The notes: generated from the letters alone by a model not told the origin. 64,000 nt of DNA from Diphasiastrum complanatum (GCA_029204225.1 CM055106.1:43623003-43687002); one strand, 5' to 3'. Shown: positions 10,055 to 20,890, counted from the first letter of the stretch. Made by a program: numbers and translations.

Positions 10055-10458
10055 CATTCCGCACTCGAATAGGCGTTCGCATACTCAATGGAGCTACAAG
10101 TGCTCATGATAGAGGTTCTGGCTCTGGTCAAGATCTGGGAGCTGGAAATGCAAACGGTAGTGGTTCTGATTTAGGTGGCGAAGGTGCTGTTGGGCAAGGC
10201 GGTGGAGCTGGAGGTGGACATATTGGTAGTGGTGCTACAGGTGGTTCTAAAGGTGGCAGTGGTCAAGGAAATAGAGCAGGAGGCGGTGGCTCAAAGGGAA
10301 ACGAAAATGGGAATATTGTTACTGGAAACGAAGACGGTAATGGTAGTGGTAGCAGAAAAGAAAATGAAAAGTTTGCTCGTTTGGACATGGTGCTGGCAAA
10401 GGTAGCGGGAGAGGAAAAGAAAATGGAAATTAATATTGCTCCCAGAAATGGACAGTGA
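10055..10458 (+). pseudogene. GRP gene fragment (tandem unit 2)
   Basis: Again starts near the GVRIL codons and keeps an open frame through the Gly-rich body (10015-10458 if read from an upstream Met contributed by flank). The 16-base deletion shared with unit 1 shifts the frame, so the C-terminus becomes DMVLAKVAGEEKKMEINIAP in place of the glycine-rich end. There is no signal peptide. A transcribed product cannot be excluded, but I see no promoter. Confidence 0.75.
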
Positions 10459-11584
10459 TTGGGTGGTATCTACCAGTGGCATCTACTAGCGGTCAATAAA
10501 CTACTATAGTATTGATGTGAATAGAGATGGCAATGATCTGACAAGGAAATAGACCAAGAATTGGAACGTAAAATCAAGACACTCAGAGAGTCAAAATAGA
10601 TACTCTACACCCTTTAAAAACTTAAACGACAATAATGTGGCTGGATTTATGTTGTCAAACTTTGTCAGAGTAATTTTCTTCCTCCTTAGCAAACTGAAAT
10701 ATCTAAAGCTGCACCCATCGTCAACCTTCAATAAAGCATATGAATATGTAATATTTTAAGCATCTATCCATATGCTTTTCTTTGAAACAACATCAAAATA
10801 TGAATATCTTTCCGCACAATACAATCTGATCATTGGTGACATGCATGAAATATTTGTATTTTCTTGCATTGATACGTTGAAAATTTGTGCTAACAATCAT
10901 CAACATTGTTGCTCGTATCTTAATATGGGAATTCATTTCCTAAAATTCATGAACACTAGCATAATACCTTTTTTACAATTTTTTTTTTCTACAATAGCTT
11001 ATTTCAAAGAAAGAACATTTGAAAGTTCACATTTTAGATAAAACAACGCTTGTCCATAGTGATAATTGCGATGTGTATGATTTTTTTTTTTCTATATTGT
11101 AGAACGCAAGTAAGAAAAACAATCTCCCAATAAAAAACTTGTAATCTGCTTTTGTACAGTTCCCATTATAAAAAGGTGGAATTAAAACATCTCACCATAA
11201 ACTAAGCCATTGACAACATGCATGCTTGTCTCTAGCAGAAGCATTAATTAGATACTTAAAATAAGTATGAATTTGTGCATGCAATAAATTGATGTTGTCT
11301 TATGTGTGTTTATTCATTATGTATTGAAAACTAGCTATGCTAAATAGATTGCATCTCACAACCAAGGGATAGCATAGATTAGTACGCAAGTATAGGGGCA
11401 AATCCATGCCATACCGATACTTGTACCTATTGTATAGAGCACAGGTGATGTACAATTTTCGTAACCCTTGAGCATATCCATGCTTTCCAAGAGCACGCCA
11501 ACTATCTCTTTGTTTTATATGTTCTAAAGTCTAATTGTGTCTTAATTTATAAGTAAAACAATACATGTGTGCATTTATACTTGG
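10459..11584 (+). repeat. GRP downstream flank, long copy
   Basis: Bases 10459-11280 follow the GRP 3' flank. Bases 10880-11584 match 30470-31170 almost base for base, including the part beyond the end of repeat P homology. No gene is seen; the ORF at 10772-11041 is conserved in the other copies only as DNA. Confidence 0.7.
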
Positions 11585-11993
11585 CCAGTATTCAATCGTT
11601 AACTAGCGTAGTAAGATTACAACACGAAGTGCGCTATATTACTGTGAACTATTCTCGGGCACGGGATCGTGATCTGATTGTTGTATTTACAACAACTTAA
11701 TTCAGATTATTTTTTTTACTATGTGTGCTCCACTGTGAATGCTTTCTGATAATCTCTCTCTCACTCACTAATATTTACTCCACGACTCGCTCATAATATC
11801 CAATCTCAAAGGAAGCATGGTTGTCTTAGACGCCTAACTGTTTCGCTCCCTTCATGGTTGTCTTTGACAACTACAAGATATTCCTCCAGTCGATCTAAGT
11901 TATAGTCTGAATCTATAGTTTGGTAAAGATCCTATTATAATTTGCATATTCAGTTCGCCCTTATCCTTCCACATACAGACAAGAAATCCAACG
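11585..11993 (+). mobile_element. LTR-A fragment, 3' part
   Basis: Corresponds to the last 410 or so bases of LTR-A, ending in ATCCAACG (CCCAACA in the full LTR). It is cut on the left against the GRP flank repeat. Compare 49703-50161, which has the same internal sequences after it. Confidence 0.8.
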
Positions 11994-11996
11994 AGC

Positions 11997-12008
11997 TGGT
12001 ATCAGAGT
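11997..12008 (+). promoter_or_regulatory. Primer-binding site of Copia-A (initiator tRNA-Met type)
   Basis: TGGTATCAGAGT lies three bases after the LTR end. TGGTATCAGAGC is the usual plant copia primer site, complementary to the 3' end of initiator tRNA-Met; one base differs here. Degenerate repeats of the GTTGGTATCA word follow up to about 12070. Confidence 0.75.
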
Positions 12009-12125
12009 AATACAAACCAACTAGTTGGTATCAGACCAGTTGGAACCCAACAAGTTGGTATCAAAACCATTGTTCCAAACTGTTATTAGTATGGACTATC
12101 TTTATAATTTCTTAGATCATTCATC

Positions 12126-13090
12126 ATGGAAGGTACATCTTCAAAAATCTGCTTGTTCAATAAGTTCAACGATGATGAATTCCACATGTGAAAATTCAAA
12201 ATAAAGATGATATTGACTGAAAAAGGCCTTCATCTTTTAAATGGTGAATTGACCTTGCTTACGGATGTATTTTATGTACCCAAACTGACAAAGATTTACT
12301 ATCAGTTAGCAAGCTCGTATATCAGGGCTGTAGAGCCTTGTTCAATTCGACAATGTACTATTTTGGATAAGAATTGTAAAAAAGTCCTCTCTGAATATAG
12401 AGAAGGCAATTTGTACATTTTGAGTCATGAATATGTTAATGTGAGTACTTCAAATGCTCGATTATGGTATCAAAGATTAAGACACTTGAACATGAGATCT
12501 ATCTTATATATGCATCATAATAGTATCAAGAATCTAAATATTAATGTTGCCTCCACTAACATTCGACATGTCTGTGAGATGTGCCTACTAGGCAAACAAC
12601 CTAGATCAAGATTTTCAAGGGGACAAGCCACTAGAGCTAAGTCCATTTCAGAATTGATACATAGTCATTTGTGTGGCCCTATGAGTATTCCCTCTCTAGG
12701 TTCAACACCATATTTATTCACTTTTATCAATGACTATTCAAGATTCACCAGTATTATGTTTATTAAGAACAAGTCTGAGGCATTTAACCATTTCAAAGAA
12801 TTCAAGCAATTTGTTGAGACACAGACTGGTCAAAGATTCAAGACCCTGCCTACAAACAGTGGTGGAGAGTTCTTGTTAGACAAAATGTCTGACTACTTAT
12901 CATCATGAGACACTCATCATCAGTTCACCACCAGCTACACACCACAGCAGAATGGAGTAGCCAAAAGGAAGAACCGAACATTACTTAATGCAGCATGATC
13001 AATGTCATCAAATGCTTAGCACCCCAAGAATTTTTGGGCTAAAGCAGTTTCAACAACTTGCTATCTACATAACTATTCAAGCATCTATAG
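12126..13090 (+). pseudogene. Copia-A gag start fused to pre-integrase and integrase core
   Basis: The gag start MEGTSSKICLFNKF at 12126 soon hits stops. After about 27 codons the frame jumps, by an internal deletion, to the region just after protease (LLNGELTLLTDVFYVPKLTK). Frame 12207-12908 then holds the GAG-pre-integrase zinc motif (LWYQRLRHLN ... CEMCLLGKQ) and the integrase core (HSHLCGPMSIP, FINDYSRF). The first catalytic Asp, expected after HS, reads His here. A TGA at 12907 follows the DYLSS position. Most of gag and the DSGAS protease motif are absent. The integrase is interrupted at about 13090 by an LTR-B piece. Confidence 0.8.
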
Positions 13091-13417
13091 ATTCTCAAAA
13101 TATTCTTGAATGATTCTTTGTTCATGACAGATTTGTTGTTCTCGAAAGATTTGCGACAATATTTTGTTCGCGATAGTATCTTTGACAGTTTCTGCTTCGC
13201 AACAGTCTTCTTTTGAGACAAGTTCGTGATAGTTTCAAGCTTCGAGCTTCAAGTTTGAACAATAAATTGTTCGTGACAGTTTCACGACAATTATTTGTTC
13301 AAGTTCGTGTTCAAGCTTCTCAATTTCGCAAATTGTTCGAGTTTCAAGTTTCTTTAACCTCTATCAATTTGAGTATTGTGCACTTTGTTGGTAGAACTGA
13401 GACTTGTCTGTTGAGGT
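13091..13417 (-). mobile_element. LTR-B fragment inserted in Copia-A integrase
   Basis: Matches part of 50592-51360 and the reverse complement of 27716-28432. Rich in TTCGCGACA-type words. In all four copies it lies just before the HGYKPSL segment of Copia-A integrase and in opposite orientation to it, so this is one ancestral insertion later copied. Confidence 0.7.
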
Positions 13418-14806
13418 ATTCTAAACTTCTTTCAAAATCTTCCATGGCTACAAACCAAGTCTGAAGCACCTTCGAGTGTTTGGATATCTTTGTTATGTGC
13501 AGATTCCTTCAGATCTGAGAAAGAAGCTTGACCCTGTCAGCTGCAGGAGTATCTTCATTGGATACTCGACATCACACAAAGCTTGTCGAATCTATGATGT
13601 CGAGTCAAGCTGCATCTCAGTCAACAGTCTAGATGTTGTCTTCTTTGAAGAAAGTTTCTACGACTTCAAGTAGAAGCAGGCAATGCAAGAATTAGTTCCA
13701 ACAACTCCCAACACCATCGACAGACCTCAACCTACAACTGTTCCGACAATCGAAGATATCCATGTCACACAACAAGGACAATCATCATCTCAGCAATTGA
13801 CTTTTGTTCGAAGATCTGCCCAACTTCAACAAGAGCCTGATTGTTACATCCCTTAGGCATTCATCAGCTATGACGGACTGAAGCATTGTCGAATTCGAAT
13901 GCAGACAACTGGCGCACTGCCATGCATGTATAATTTACTGATGAAGAACAAGAGCTGGCATCTTGTTGAAGCTCCTCCTAATGCAAAGATTATCAACACT
14001 AAGTGGATCTTTAAGTTGAAGTTCAATCCACACGATTTGACTTCAGTCAATTTGGTCTTTACTTGCTATCGCAGCTGCCGACGATCTAGAAGTTCACCAG
14101 ATGGATGTTCAAACTGCTTTTCTGAATGGATACATATAAGAAAATATTTACATCTAGCAACCCAAAGATTACATCCTTCAAGGGCAAGAACAAAATTTGT
14201 GGAAGTTGTAGAAAGCTCTCTACAGGCTAAAGCAAGCTCCAAGGGCCTAGCTCAATAGAATCAATCAATTCTTGTTGTAGCACGACTTCATTCCTAACTC
14301 TGCTGACTCTAATGTTTATATCAGACATAGACACTCAAGCTATGTCATAATAGCTCTATATTTTGATGACTCTTTGATCATCAACAATTTGAATCAGTTC
14401 ATGAGACAAAGTCGCTATTGTGGAAGGAATTCCAAATGGCCGATTCAAGCCCTATACATTACCTTCTTGAAATCGAGATAACCAAAGAAAGAGTAAATAG
14501 AAGTATTACGATAAGCCAAGAAAGGTGTCTAACCAGTGTACTCTACAGGTATGGCATGGAAAACTACAAGTCAATAGACTCGCCTATGGATCTAGGATTC
14601 AAATTGTGGAAGGACATGTGCCGACGACTGAAGTAGAGAAGGGGATATGCAAATACCCCTATCAGTCGATAGTTGGATTGATCATGTATGCCATGGTCTG
14701 CACACGACCCGATCTTGCCTATGTAGTTAGCACATTGGCACAAGCATTACTAAGAGTAGTAAGATACATTCACGCATCTAAGCACTATGCTCTATGATGA
14801 TAATAA
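13418..14806 (+). pseudogene. Copia-A integrase C-terminus, reverse transcriptase, start of RNase H
   Basis: Order: HGYKPSLKHL and FIGYST integrase tail (13440-13673), linker, reverse transcriptase with a deletion of about 90 bases near 14038, TAFLNGYI-type motif near 14120, FDDS in place of the usual YVDD at about 14360, YLLEIEITKERVN, then YGMENYKSIDSPMDLG and MYAMVCTRPDLAYVVSTL (14690-14735). It ends at the YIHASKHYAL region. Stops after FYDFK, YIP and LNGYI are the same as in other Copia-A copies. Confidence 0.85.
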
Positions 14807-14827
14807 AAACACAGAGGACACTCTACA

Positions 14828-15487
14828 TGTAGCTATCATTGTTTAAAAAAATCAAAATTCGTAAAGACTTCATTACAAGTTAGCGTACATGTAGATTTTG
14901 CCAAGAATTGTGCAAAAAATAGGCCGCTCAAGAAGATAGAACTTCGCAATTTCAAAATTTTCTATGGTCTGTTAAAATGTTATGTTGAGCTACATGAGGT
15001 CCTTGTCCTCCAAAGACTAAGGTTTAAAATCTTAAATATATATATTACTAGTCATAATGCCAAGTGTTTAGTTTTCCTTTTATTATGGAGGCAACTCCAC
15101 GAGCAGAAATCTCATATAAAATTTGAAGCAAATTTTTGTGAGCCTTCCCACCACAACTCTTATGTGGACATCTAGTAAAGAATTGACACAACACATGGAA
15201 ATTCTTACTAAATGTGCATGTAGAGATCCAATGTATGGGTGCCACATGCCACATGCACATTCTAGAAAAGATTGCATGTGCGCGGTAATATGTCCTCATT
15301 AGCTGCCACATGTAGATTCACTTAGCAAAAAAATCTAGAAAAACAAGGTTAGAAAAATGCAAAAGCAATAATTTGCATGTGGTAATCTATCCTGATTAGA
15401 TGCCACATGCAAATTCACTTAGTAGAAAGTCCAAAAAACAAGGTGAAAAAAATTCGAAGGCATTTACTTGTGTTTGGCCATTATGTA
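14828..15487 (+). repeat. Repeat R2, copy 1
   Basis: A direct repeat of 44803-45451, about 650 bases, a few percent different. It contains a diverged version of repeat R (CCACATGCCACATGCAC words) at about 15100-15300 and a tandem ACATGCA/TAGCTGCCACATG motif near 15300 and 15390. No coding signal. The right ends of both copies break at GGCCATTATGT. Confidence 0.8.
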
Positions 15488-15589
15488 GAAAAGACAATAA
15501 AACAACTGCTGACAATGCCTTGGAAGAAATTAATAATGAAATCGACTCGTTTTTTGAAGAAATGCAAGATGCTTGTAATCAACGATGGG
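15488..15589 (+). other. Short open stretch of unknown origin
   Basis: Bridges R2 and Copia-C. It reads KDNKTTADNALEEINNEIDS and onward in the same frame as the integrase that follows. The acidic, helix-like peptide is not typical of copia integrase and its source is unknown. Confidence 0.3.
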
Positions 15590-16362
15590 AGGTTAAGTTC
15601 AAGGCCTTTTGTGATGAGCATGGGATCAAGAGGGAGTATACAACATCAAGGACCCCACAACAAAATCGAGTGGCCGAAAGGAGGAATAGGACTTTATGTG
15701 AAAGTGCTAAAGCTATGAGGTTAAGTGCTAATCTTGACAAACCATTTTGGGATCAAGCTTTGTTGTGTGCCAATTTCTTGTGCAATAGGTGGCCGAGTGC
15801 TATTTTGGATGGAAGGACACCTTTTGAGATGCTATTCAAGAGGAGGCCGAGTGTCAACTTTCTAAGAACCTTTGGATGCACATGCTATGTCAACATTACT
15901 CTTGATGATAGGACCAAGGAGGATGCATCTTCAAGAAGAGGTATTTTTGTTGGATATAGTGAGGTGAGTAAGGCCTACAACGTTTACATTCCTTCTACTA
16001 ACAAAGTGATTGCTGGTTGAGATGTCATTTTTGATGAGGGAAACATTCCAAAGGTGTCTTCAAGCATGATTGATGGTAAAGTAGATGGATCTAACATTCT
16101 TGATGTTGATGAGAAGGATTCTACTTTGGATGGTGGTGATGATGGACCTTCATCAAGTCAAAAGCCAAGGAGAACATCAAGAGAAAGACAAGTACCTTCA
16201 AGGCTCACATATGATCAAAAGGGTAAGCAAGTAGTTTCTCAAAATTATGTTGCTTTCCTAACCTCTTTGGATGAGCCTACAAGGGTAGATCAAGCAAGGA
16301 AAAAAGAGGAGTGGATCGAAGCAATGGATCTTGAGTATCGATCTCTTATGAAGAGTGGAACA
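15590..16362 (+). pseudogene. Copia-C integrase C-terminal half and linker
   Basis: The frame 15400-16020 gives the end of the integrase core (FCDEHGIKREYTTSRTPQQN, with the catalytic Glu in the VAERRNRTL segment), then FWDQALLCANFLCNR, RTPFEMLFKRRPSVNFLRTF and RGIFVGYSEVSKAYNVY. A single TGA at about 16018 stands before DVIFDE, where copia proteins usually carry arginine. The linker continues to EEWIEAMDLEYRSLMKSGT near 16350, the usual lead-in to reverse transcriptase. Reverse transcriptase does not follow: unrelated DNA takes over at about 16363. Best preserved copia coding in the left half of the window. Confidence 0.85.
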
Positions 16363-17430
16363 TCTTTTGGAAGATCTTCTTGTGTACATGGAGCTATGCA
16401 AGTGGATGGATATTGCCTTCCTGTAAAATCAAGTAATGGATCTGGAAAACAAATTTTGTTCAATGACTTTGATGATCAAGTTGAAGATCAAGAGGTTGAT
16501 CTCAAAGTGCTTCAACTAGTCAAAAGGGAGTTGGCAATTTGGAGCTAGTCAAGAGCATCAAAGGAGAGGTAATTGGCAAAGGTGTTATGGATCTGTTTTT
16601 CCAGAATATTGAAGACTCAAGTAAGGTCAAAGGAGTAGCAAGTAAGTGTTGTTCAAGTTTACTTTACTTGTTCTATCTCATGTTTGAGCAATTTCATGTG
16701 GTTGTGTGCAAATTGTCAAGATATGATAAAACTAGCTACATTGGTGAGCATTGTTTTGATGTTGGATTTGTACTAGCATTCTTGGCTGATTTTGCTGATG
16801 GAAATGAAGCTATTGGAGGTTCATTATGTCTCTCATCCATGGCTAAGTTCTCAAGTGTTGAGCTACTTGGTGCCAATACTTGGAGATTGTCAATTTTTGG
16901 TGGATTCATGGTCATTTTCTTGTGTCAAGTAGATCTTGAAGATGGACTAGTGCAAACTACTTGGTTTATGGAGTCATGTGGTGCTGGATTTGCATCATTA
17001 ATGTACTCACCTACTCATGGATTTCCAAGGTTTGATGGTTTCTTGTGGCAAGATGAAGATGGAGGCTCATTCATGGAGTATCATGGTGGATACAAGGCAA
17101 TAAAGGACAAAGGAGGAGGAGACATGCAAGCAAAAGTTGATCACTCACATTTACTGTTTGTTTGCTGTATTTTTCCAGAGAGTTCAGAGTTGGAAGCATG
17201 GTGGAATCATTTCATTTACATTCTATTTGATTCTTCATGTTCTAGTCACATTTTTACATGTAAAATTGATATAAGAAATAGTGAAGCATCCCAAGTGGAC
17301 ACTATTCTCTATATCAATTATGGTTGTTTCTATTTTGAGCATTACATGATCATTGAAAGGAGATCTATTCTTAGGAAGAAGATCATTCTTATGATGGATC
17401 AAAGTTCTATTGGTAAAAACTATGCTAGGA
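16363..17430 (+). other. Non-copia DNA replacing the reverse transcriptase of Copia-C
   Basis: Between the SLMKSGT lead-in and the KRVLRYIIGT start of the RNase H region, plant copia elements carry some 750 or more bases of reverse transcriptase. Here none of its motifs (AFLNG, QAPRAW, YVDD) is present in any frame. The 1.07 kb that takes their place is lightly purine-biased, nearly free of stops in one frame, and not seen elsewhere in the window. It may be captured host DNA or an element-specific filler. Confidence 0.7.
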
Positions 17431-17444
17431 GCATTGGAAGCTAG
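16539..17444 (+). CDS. Hypothetical 301-codon ORF inside Copia-C
   Basis: Unrecognised. The ORF starts at ATG 16539, overlapping the end of the previous frame (stop at 16548), and runs 301 codons without interruption, long for DNA this AT-rich. The product is rich in Phe, Ser, Gly, Cys and Asp, with hydrophobic stretches (VGFVLAFLADFADG near residues 75-90; FGGFMVIFLCQV near 120-131), two Trp/Gly-rich segments and no clear signal peptide. It sits exactly where reverse transcriptase should be and overlaps the RNase H frame by about 14 bases. It could be a captured gene piece, a retroelement accessory ORF or a chance ORF; I cannot choose. Confidence 0.35.
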   Translation: MELVKSIKGEVIGKGVMDLFFQNIEDSSKVKGVASKCCSSLLYLFYLMFEQFHVVVCKLSRYDKTSYIGEHCFDVGFVLAFLADFADGNEAIGGSLCLSSMAKFSSVELLGANTWRLSIFGGFMVIFLCQVDLEDGLVQTTWFMESCGAGFASLMYSPTHGFPRFDGFLWQDEDGGSFMEYHGGYKAIKDKGGGDMQAKVDHSHLLFVCCIFPESSELEAWWNHFIYILFDSSCSSHIFTCKIDIRNSEASQVDTILYINYGCFYFEHYMIIERRSILRKKIILMMDQSSIGKNYARSIGS

Positions 17445-18016
17445 GAAAGCGAGTTTTGAGGTACATCATTGGAACTCGAGATTTTGGCATGTTGTATGAG
17501 GGATCATCACCTAATCTTTTTGGATTTTCAGATTCGGACTATGCTGGAGATGTAATGGATAGGAAATCCATTAGTTCTTATTGTATTTTCATAGGTGATG
17601 GAGCTATATCATGGATGTCAAAGAAACAAGCCACTATCTCATTGTCATCTAGTGAGGCCGAGTACAAAGCCCTTACACATTGCACAAAGGAGATGGTATG
17701 GATCAAAAGGATGATCAAGGATCTTCACTTGCTGGATTTTTCAGAGAGCCCAATCATCTTTTGTGACAATCAATCAGCCCAAAGAATGGCATCCAATCCT
17801 ATCTTTCATGCTAGGAGCAAGCATATTGAGATACAATATCATTTTGTGAGGGAGCGAGTCATTGCAAAGGAGGTGGAGCTTCAACATGTGTCTTCAAGGG
17901 AATGTGTAGCTGATATCTTCACCAAATCATTGGGAAAAGACTTGTTCATGAAGCATAGGACTTCACTTGGAGTATTATCAAAGTCTATGCTAAAACTAGT
18001 TGAAGAGGGAGTGTGA
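17431..18016 (+). pseudogene. Copia-C RNase H domain and polyprotein end
   Basis: Open from HWKLGKRVLRYIIGTRDFG through GFSDSDYAGD, SSYCIFIGDGAISWMSKKQA, SLSSSEAEYKAL, IIFCDNQSAQRMA, RSKHIEIQYHFVRE and DIFTKSLGKD to the stop at 18014-18016, inside the LTR start. The acidic residues of the RNase H active site (Asp in FSDSD, Glu in SEAEY, Asp in FCDN) are present. The domain itself is intact, but the polyprotein upstream is not, so it is scored as part of a defective element. From the Met at 17456 it would read 186 residues. Confidence 0.85.
18000..18011 (+). promoter_or_regulatory. Polypurine tract of Copia-C
   Basis: The run TTGAAGAGGGAG abuts the LTR start at 18012. This is where the plus-strand primer of an LTR retrotransposon is expected. 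Confidence 0.75.
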
Positions 18017-18661
18017 AAGATTCAACTAGTTTTCATCACATTTTGCAATATTTTCATATTTGGCATATTGAGGCCAAAACATGTTTTAGAATTAGAGGTT
18101 GACTTTTCAAAGTTCATTAGTCTAATTTTAATTGAATAAACACTTTTTAAAAGTGTGGGAAAGATAGAATGCGAGTTTGAGTAGATTCAATTTGAATAAG
18201 TTGGGTACATTGAATCTAGACCCAAAATTGGTAGGGTTAGCATTTTGGTGGGAAAGCCAAGTGGCCAAATAGGGTTTGGACCTGCTATAAAAGGATGTAA
18301 CTCGTGGAGAGAGTTATCTTCTCTCTTCTCTATCTCATTTCATGCTTATACATGGTTCTCTTGGGTTCTACTATCCATTGGTGCACTATCTTGGTGATTG
18401 CTTGCAATTCTATGTGTAGAATGATCTATATTTGCTATTTTTGGATCCACATGTGTGAAATACAGTAGCTTGCTGGTTTTGTATAGATAGCAACAGTACA
18501 TAATCATTTCATTCAATTTTGATCAAGTTCTATTAGTGTTTGCATCTCAAATTGTGTGTAGATGCTGATTTTTCTACATTGGTGAAATTGGTAGTGTATT
18601 TCTCTTTCTAACCAAAGATCATTCAAGTAGATTGCATCTTAAGGATCTGAAATCTTTCACA
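18012..18661 (+). mobile_element. 3' LTR of Copia-C (650 bp)
   Basis: Begins TGTGAAAGATT and ends AATCTTTCACA, an 11-base perfect terminal inverted repeat. It contains a TATAAAAG box at 18286 followed by a CT-rich leader. A truncated minus-strand copy of its last 196 bases lies at 34234-34429, next to the gag-pol start of the same family. Confidence 0.95.
18286..18293 (+). promoter_or_regulatory. TATA box in LTR-C
   Basis: TATAAAAG lies about 275 bases into the LTR, with a pyrimidine-rich stretch (CTTCTCTCTTCTCT) about 30 bases downstream. The layout fits a plant LTR promoter. Confidence 0.65.
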
Positions 18662-18671
18662 AGCCACACAC

Positions 18672-20870
18672 AAGGTGCGCGTCACTGAGGCCGCCCTTGC
18701 AGCCATAGGTATATTATCCGGTATGCAGGCCTCATCCAATCACAAGTAGGCCAAACAGGCCATCAAGCCCTATATTGACCTCACTAGTGATCTGCACTGG
18801 ACTAATGATGGATACCTGCTGGAAGCCATCACTGAGCCTTCAATCCACGCTGTTGCCCAGCTACTAAACAACTTTTTGATGGTTGGCAACCTCAGGAAAG
18901 ACTGCATCACATCACAAATCCTTCATAGGATAGTGGTGTCCTACAACAAGTTGGCCAAAGCCCCTCTTGAACCATATAATTCGTTCAAGACTGTTTCAAG
19001 TGAGATCAAATGAGCTATTAAGGCCAATACTAAGCAGCAGTTCACTGTTGGCTCTTTATTGTCCCTTTTAGTTGCCTCTCACTATGAAAACAGAATCCAT
19101 GGCTTCCACCTGGATTCTGTGCTTTCGGTCTATGAAGAAGCACCGGCCGAGTCATCTCACCAGGCCTCAAGTTCTCATAGTCGTCGTTGTCCACACAGCG
19201 AGATCATTATTTCTGACTCGCCTTCCACGTCACGATGTCGCACTAGGCATACCTCGTCAGTTGCGCTTCCACCCCCTACTGCTATTCGCACTGAACTTTC
19301 CATTCCCCCAACCTTTGATGCTTCCCTCGCCTCTGCTTCCATTCAAGGACAGTCTGTGACCATTGGGTCTACCATTTCCATCACAACTGCCTAGGCCGCC
19401 TCACCCCTACACACAGAAGCCACCTTGCCAAAGACACAATTCTTTATAGATATGTTCGATGATTCCGACCCCCTTGGGGCCACCGAAATTTTTGAAATGC
19501 CCCAGAGCCTTGCGCCCTTTGAACTCCAATCCCCTGGAAGAGGATTCAGACATATCCATGAATGTACTATTGGTGTTGAAGATGTCAGCCAGCAACCTCA
19601 CACAGAAGATAGCCCAGTGGCACTTCGGGTCGACAAAGTTGTGAAATCACCCAAACAGTTCGACGCCACAGTGCCTGAGGGATTTAAAGAGGAAGACATT
19701 TTTGAAGAAGAAGAACTACTGGCACCTATTCCACGCCAACCAAGAATAGTTCCATTAGGTCCTGCTGCTGCTGCCGCCTCCACGACCATCGATTCTGGTG
19801 ATGCTCTCGGTTTGGTTTCAAGCCTTGTGCAAGTGATCCAATCTATGCTGGATAAGAAGAAGGAAATGGAGCAGAGAATCTCTAATATGGGGTCCAAAAA
19901 CACTCTGATCAGCTAGAAAATTGTCCAGCTGGATCGAGAGTTGAAGATTGCCAAACAACATGAAGATAAGGCTGAAGCCGAAAAGAAGTTGGCCCAGCAA
20001 CAAGCTGATCGCTTGGAAGAATACATCAGCTCCCTGCAAAATGCCCTGACAACCACACAAGATCAGGTGGATAAGGCAGTGCAAGATGCCAAACAACAGG
20101 TGCAGCTGCCGAAGGGTCAATAATAGATGGCTGAACAAGATCACACTCGGCTTCAAGCAAAATTGGATGCGATCACTCTTGAGCGTGATGCATATCTTAC
20201 AAACACAAATACCCGATCATTCGGTCACACCAACGTAGATTGCGTATTTGTTCAAGAAAGTGGAGAAATACAAAGTGGCCCTTCGGGGATTCCAAGGCCG
20301 CTTTGACAAGTTCAAAGGATCAGCTTTAACCGAGTTGGCAAAGGCTAAGGAGACCATCATCGCCTATGAAAAAGCAGCCACTCAAGTGTTGGAAGCTAGA
20401 CCACAAATCCCCGTATCGGTCATGCCGCAATTCTCCTCTCCAATAAGTTGTACCAATGGATATAGGGGTAAGTTCAAGCATGGACCAGGGGGGAGCTCCA
20501 GATATAACCGAACAACCGCCAATCTTACCGACGGTACAAGCAGATCCATCCTCATCATGGACCACACCTCTATTCAGAAGGCCCATCAGTGTCGAGGACC
20601 AAATCCAAACCTTCTTAAAGCAACATCTGCATGAGTCCTCATGTGGTGGATGGGTTCTGAAGTTTAAGACCTCGGAGATAGAGGCCGGCAAAGAATTGGA
20701 CAAAATACCTGCATTGGAAGAGCAGCCAGCATGGAGAAGCACGGTTTTTGAAAAAACTCCGAAATCAATTAGGAGTTATGGAGAAAGTATAGTACCATTT
20801 AATCAAGATTCGGCGCGAAGCCAATAAAAGTCCCCAATAACTGCATATTGCAAGTGTCGTGGGACCGCCA
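18672..20870 (+). pseudogene. Gypsy-G extra 3' ORF with coiled coil, broken
   Basis: A degraded protein-coding region directly upstream of the Gypsy-G polypurine tract. It starts KVRVTEAALAAIGILSG, continues NDGYLLEAITEPSIHAVAQL and LLNNFLMVGNL, then a Ser/Pro-rich stretch (19140-19400), an acidic part with FKEEDIFEEEELLAPIP near 19680-19730, and a long coiled coil rich in Lys, Glu and Gln (19840-20220). Stops at about 18756, 19011, 19392, 19914 and 20120-20125 are TAG, TGA or TAA of the kind that arise from Gln or Arg codons by C-to-T change; the tail after about 20240 is frame-shifted. N-terminal parts recur at 4955-5215 and 53753-54250. By position it resembles the additional or env-like ORFs of Tat/Athila gypsy elements; the sequence itself matches no family I know. 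It is cut on the left by LTR-C. Confidence 0.6.
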
Positions 20871-20875
20871 CCAGT

Positions 20876-20888
20876 TTTGGTGGGGGAT
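20876..20888 (+). promoter_or_regulatory. Polypurine tract of Gypsy-G
   Basis: TTTTGGTGGGGGATAT precedes the LTR start TGTTACGG at 20891. G-rich tracts of this form are common just upstream of 3' LTRs in plant Ty3/gypsy elements. Confidence 0.65.
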
Positions 20889-20890
20889 AT

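Noticed and set aside
19598-20742. Minus-strand ORFs of 60-138 codons
   Set aside because: Antisense shadows of the Gypsy-G 3' ORF; that ORF's sense frame shows homology to 53.75 kb and a coiled coil.
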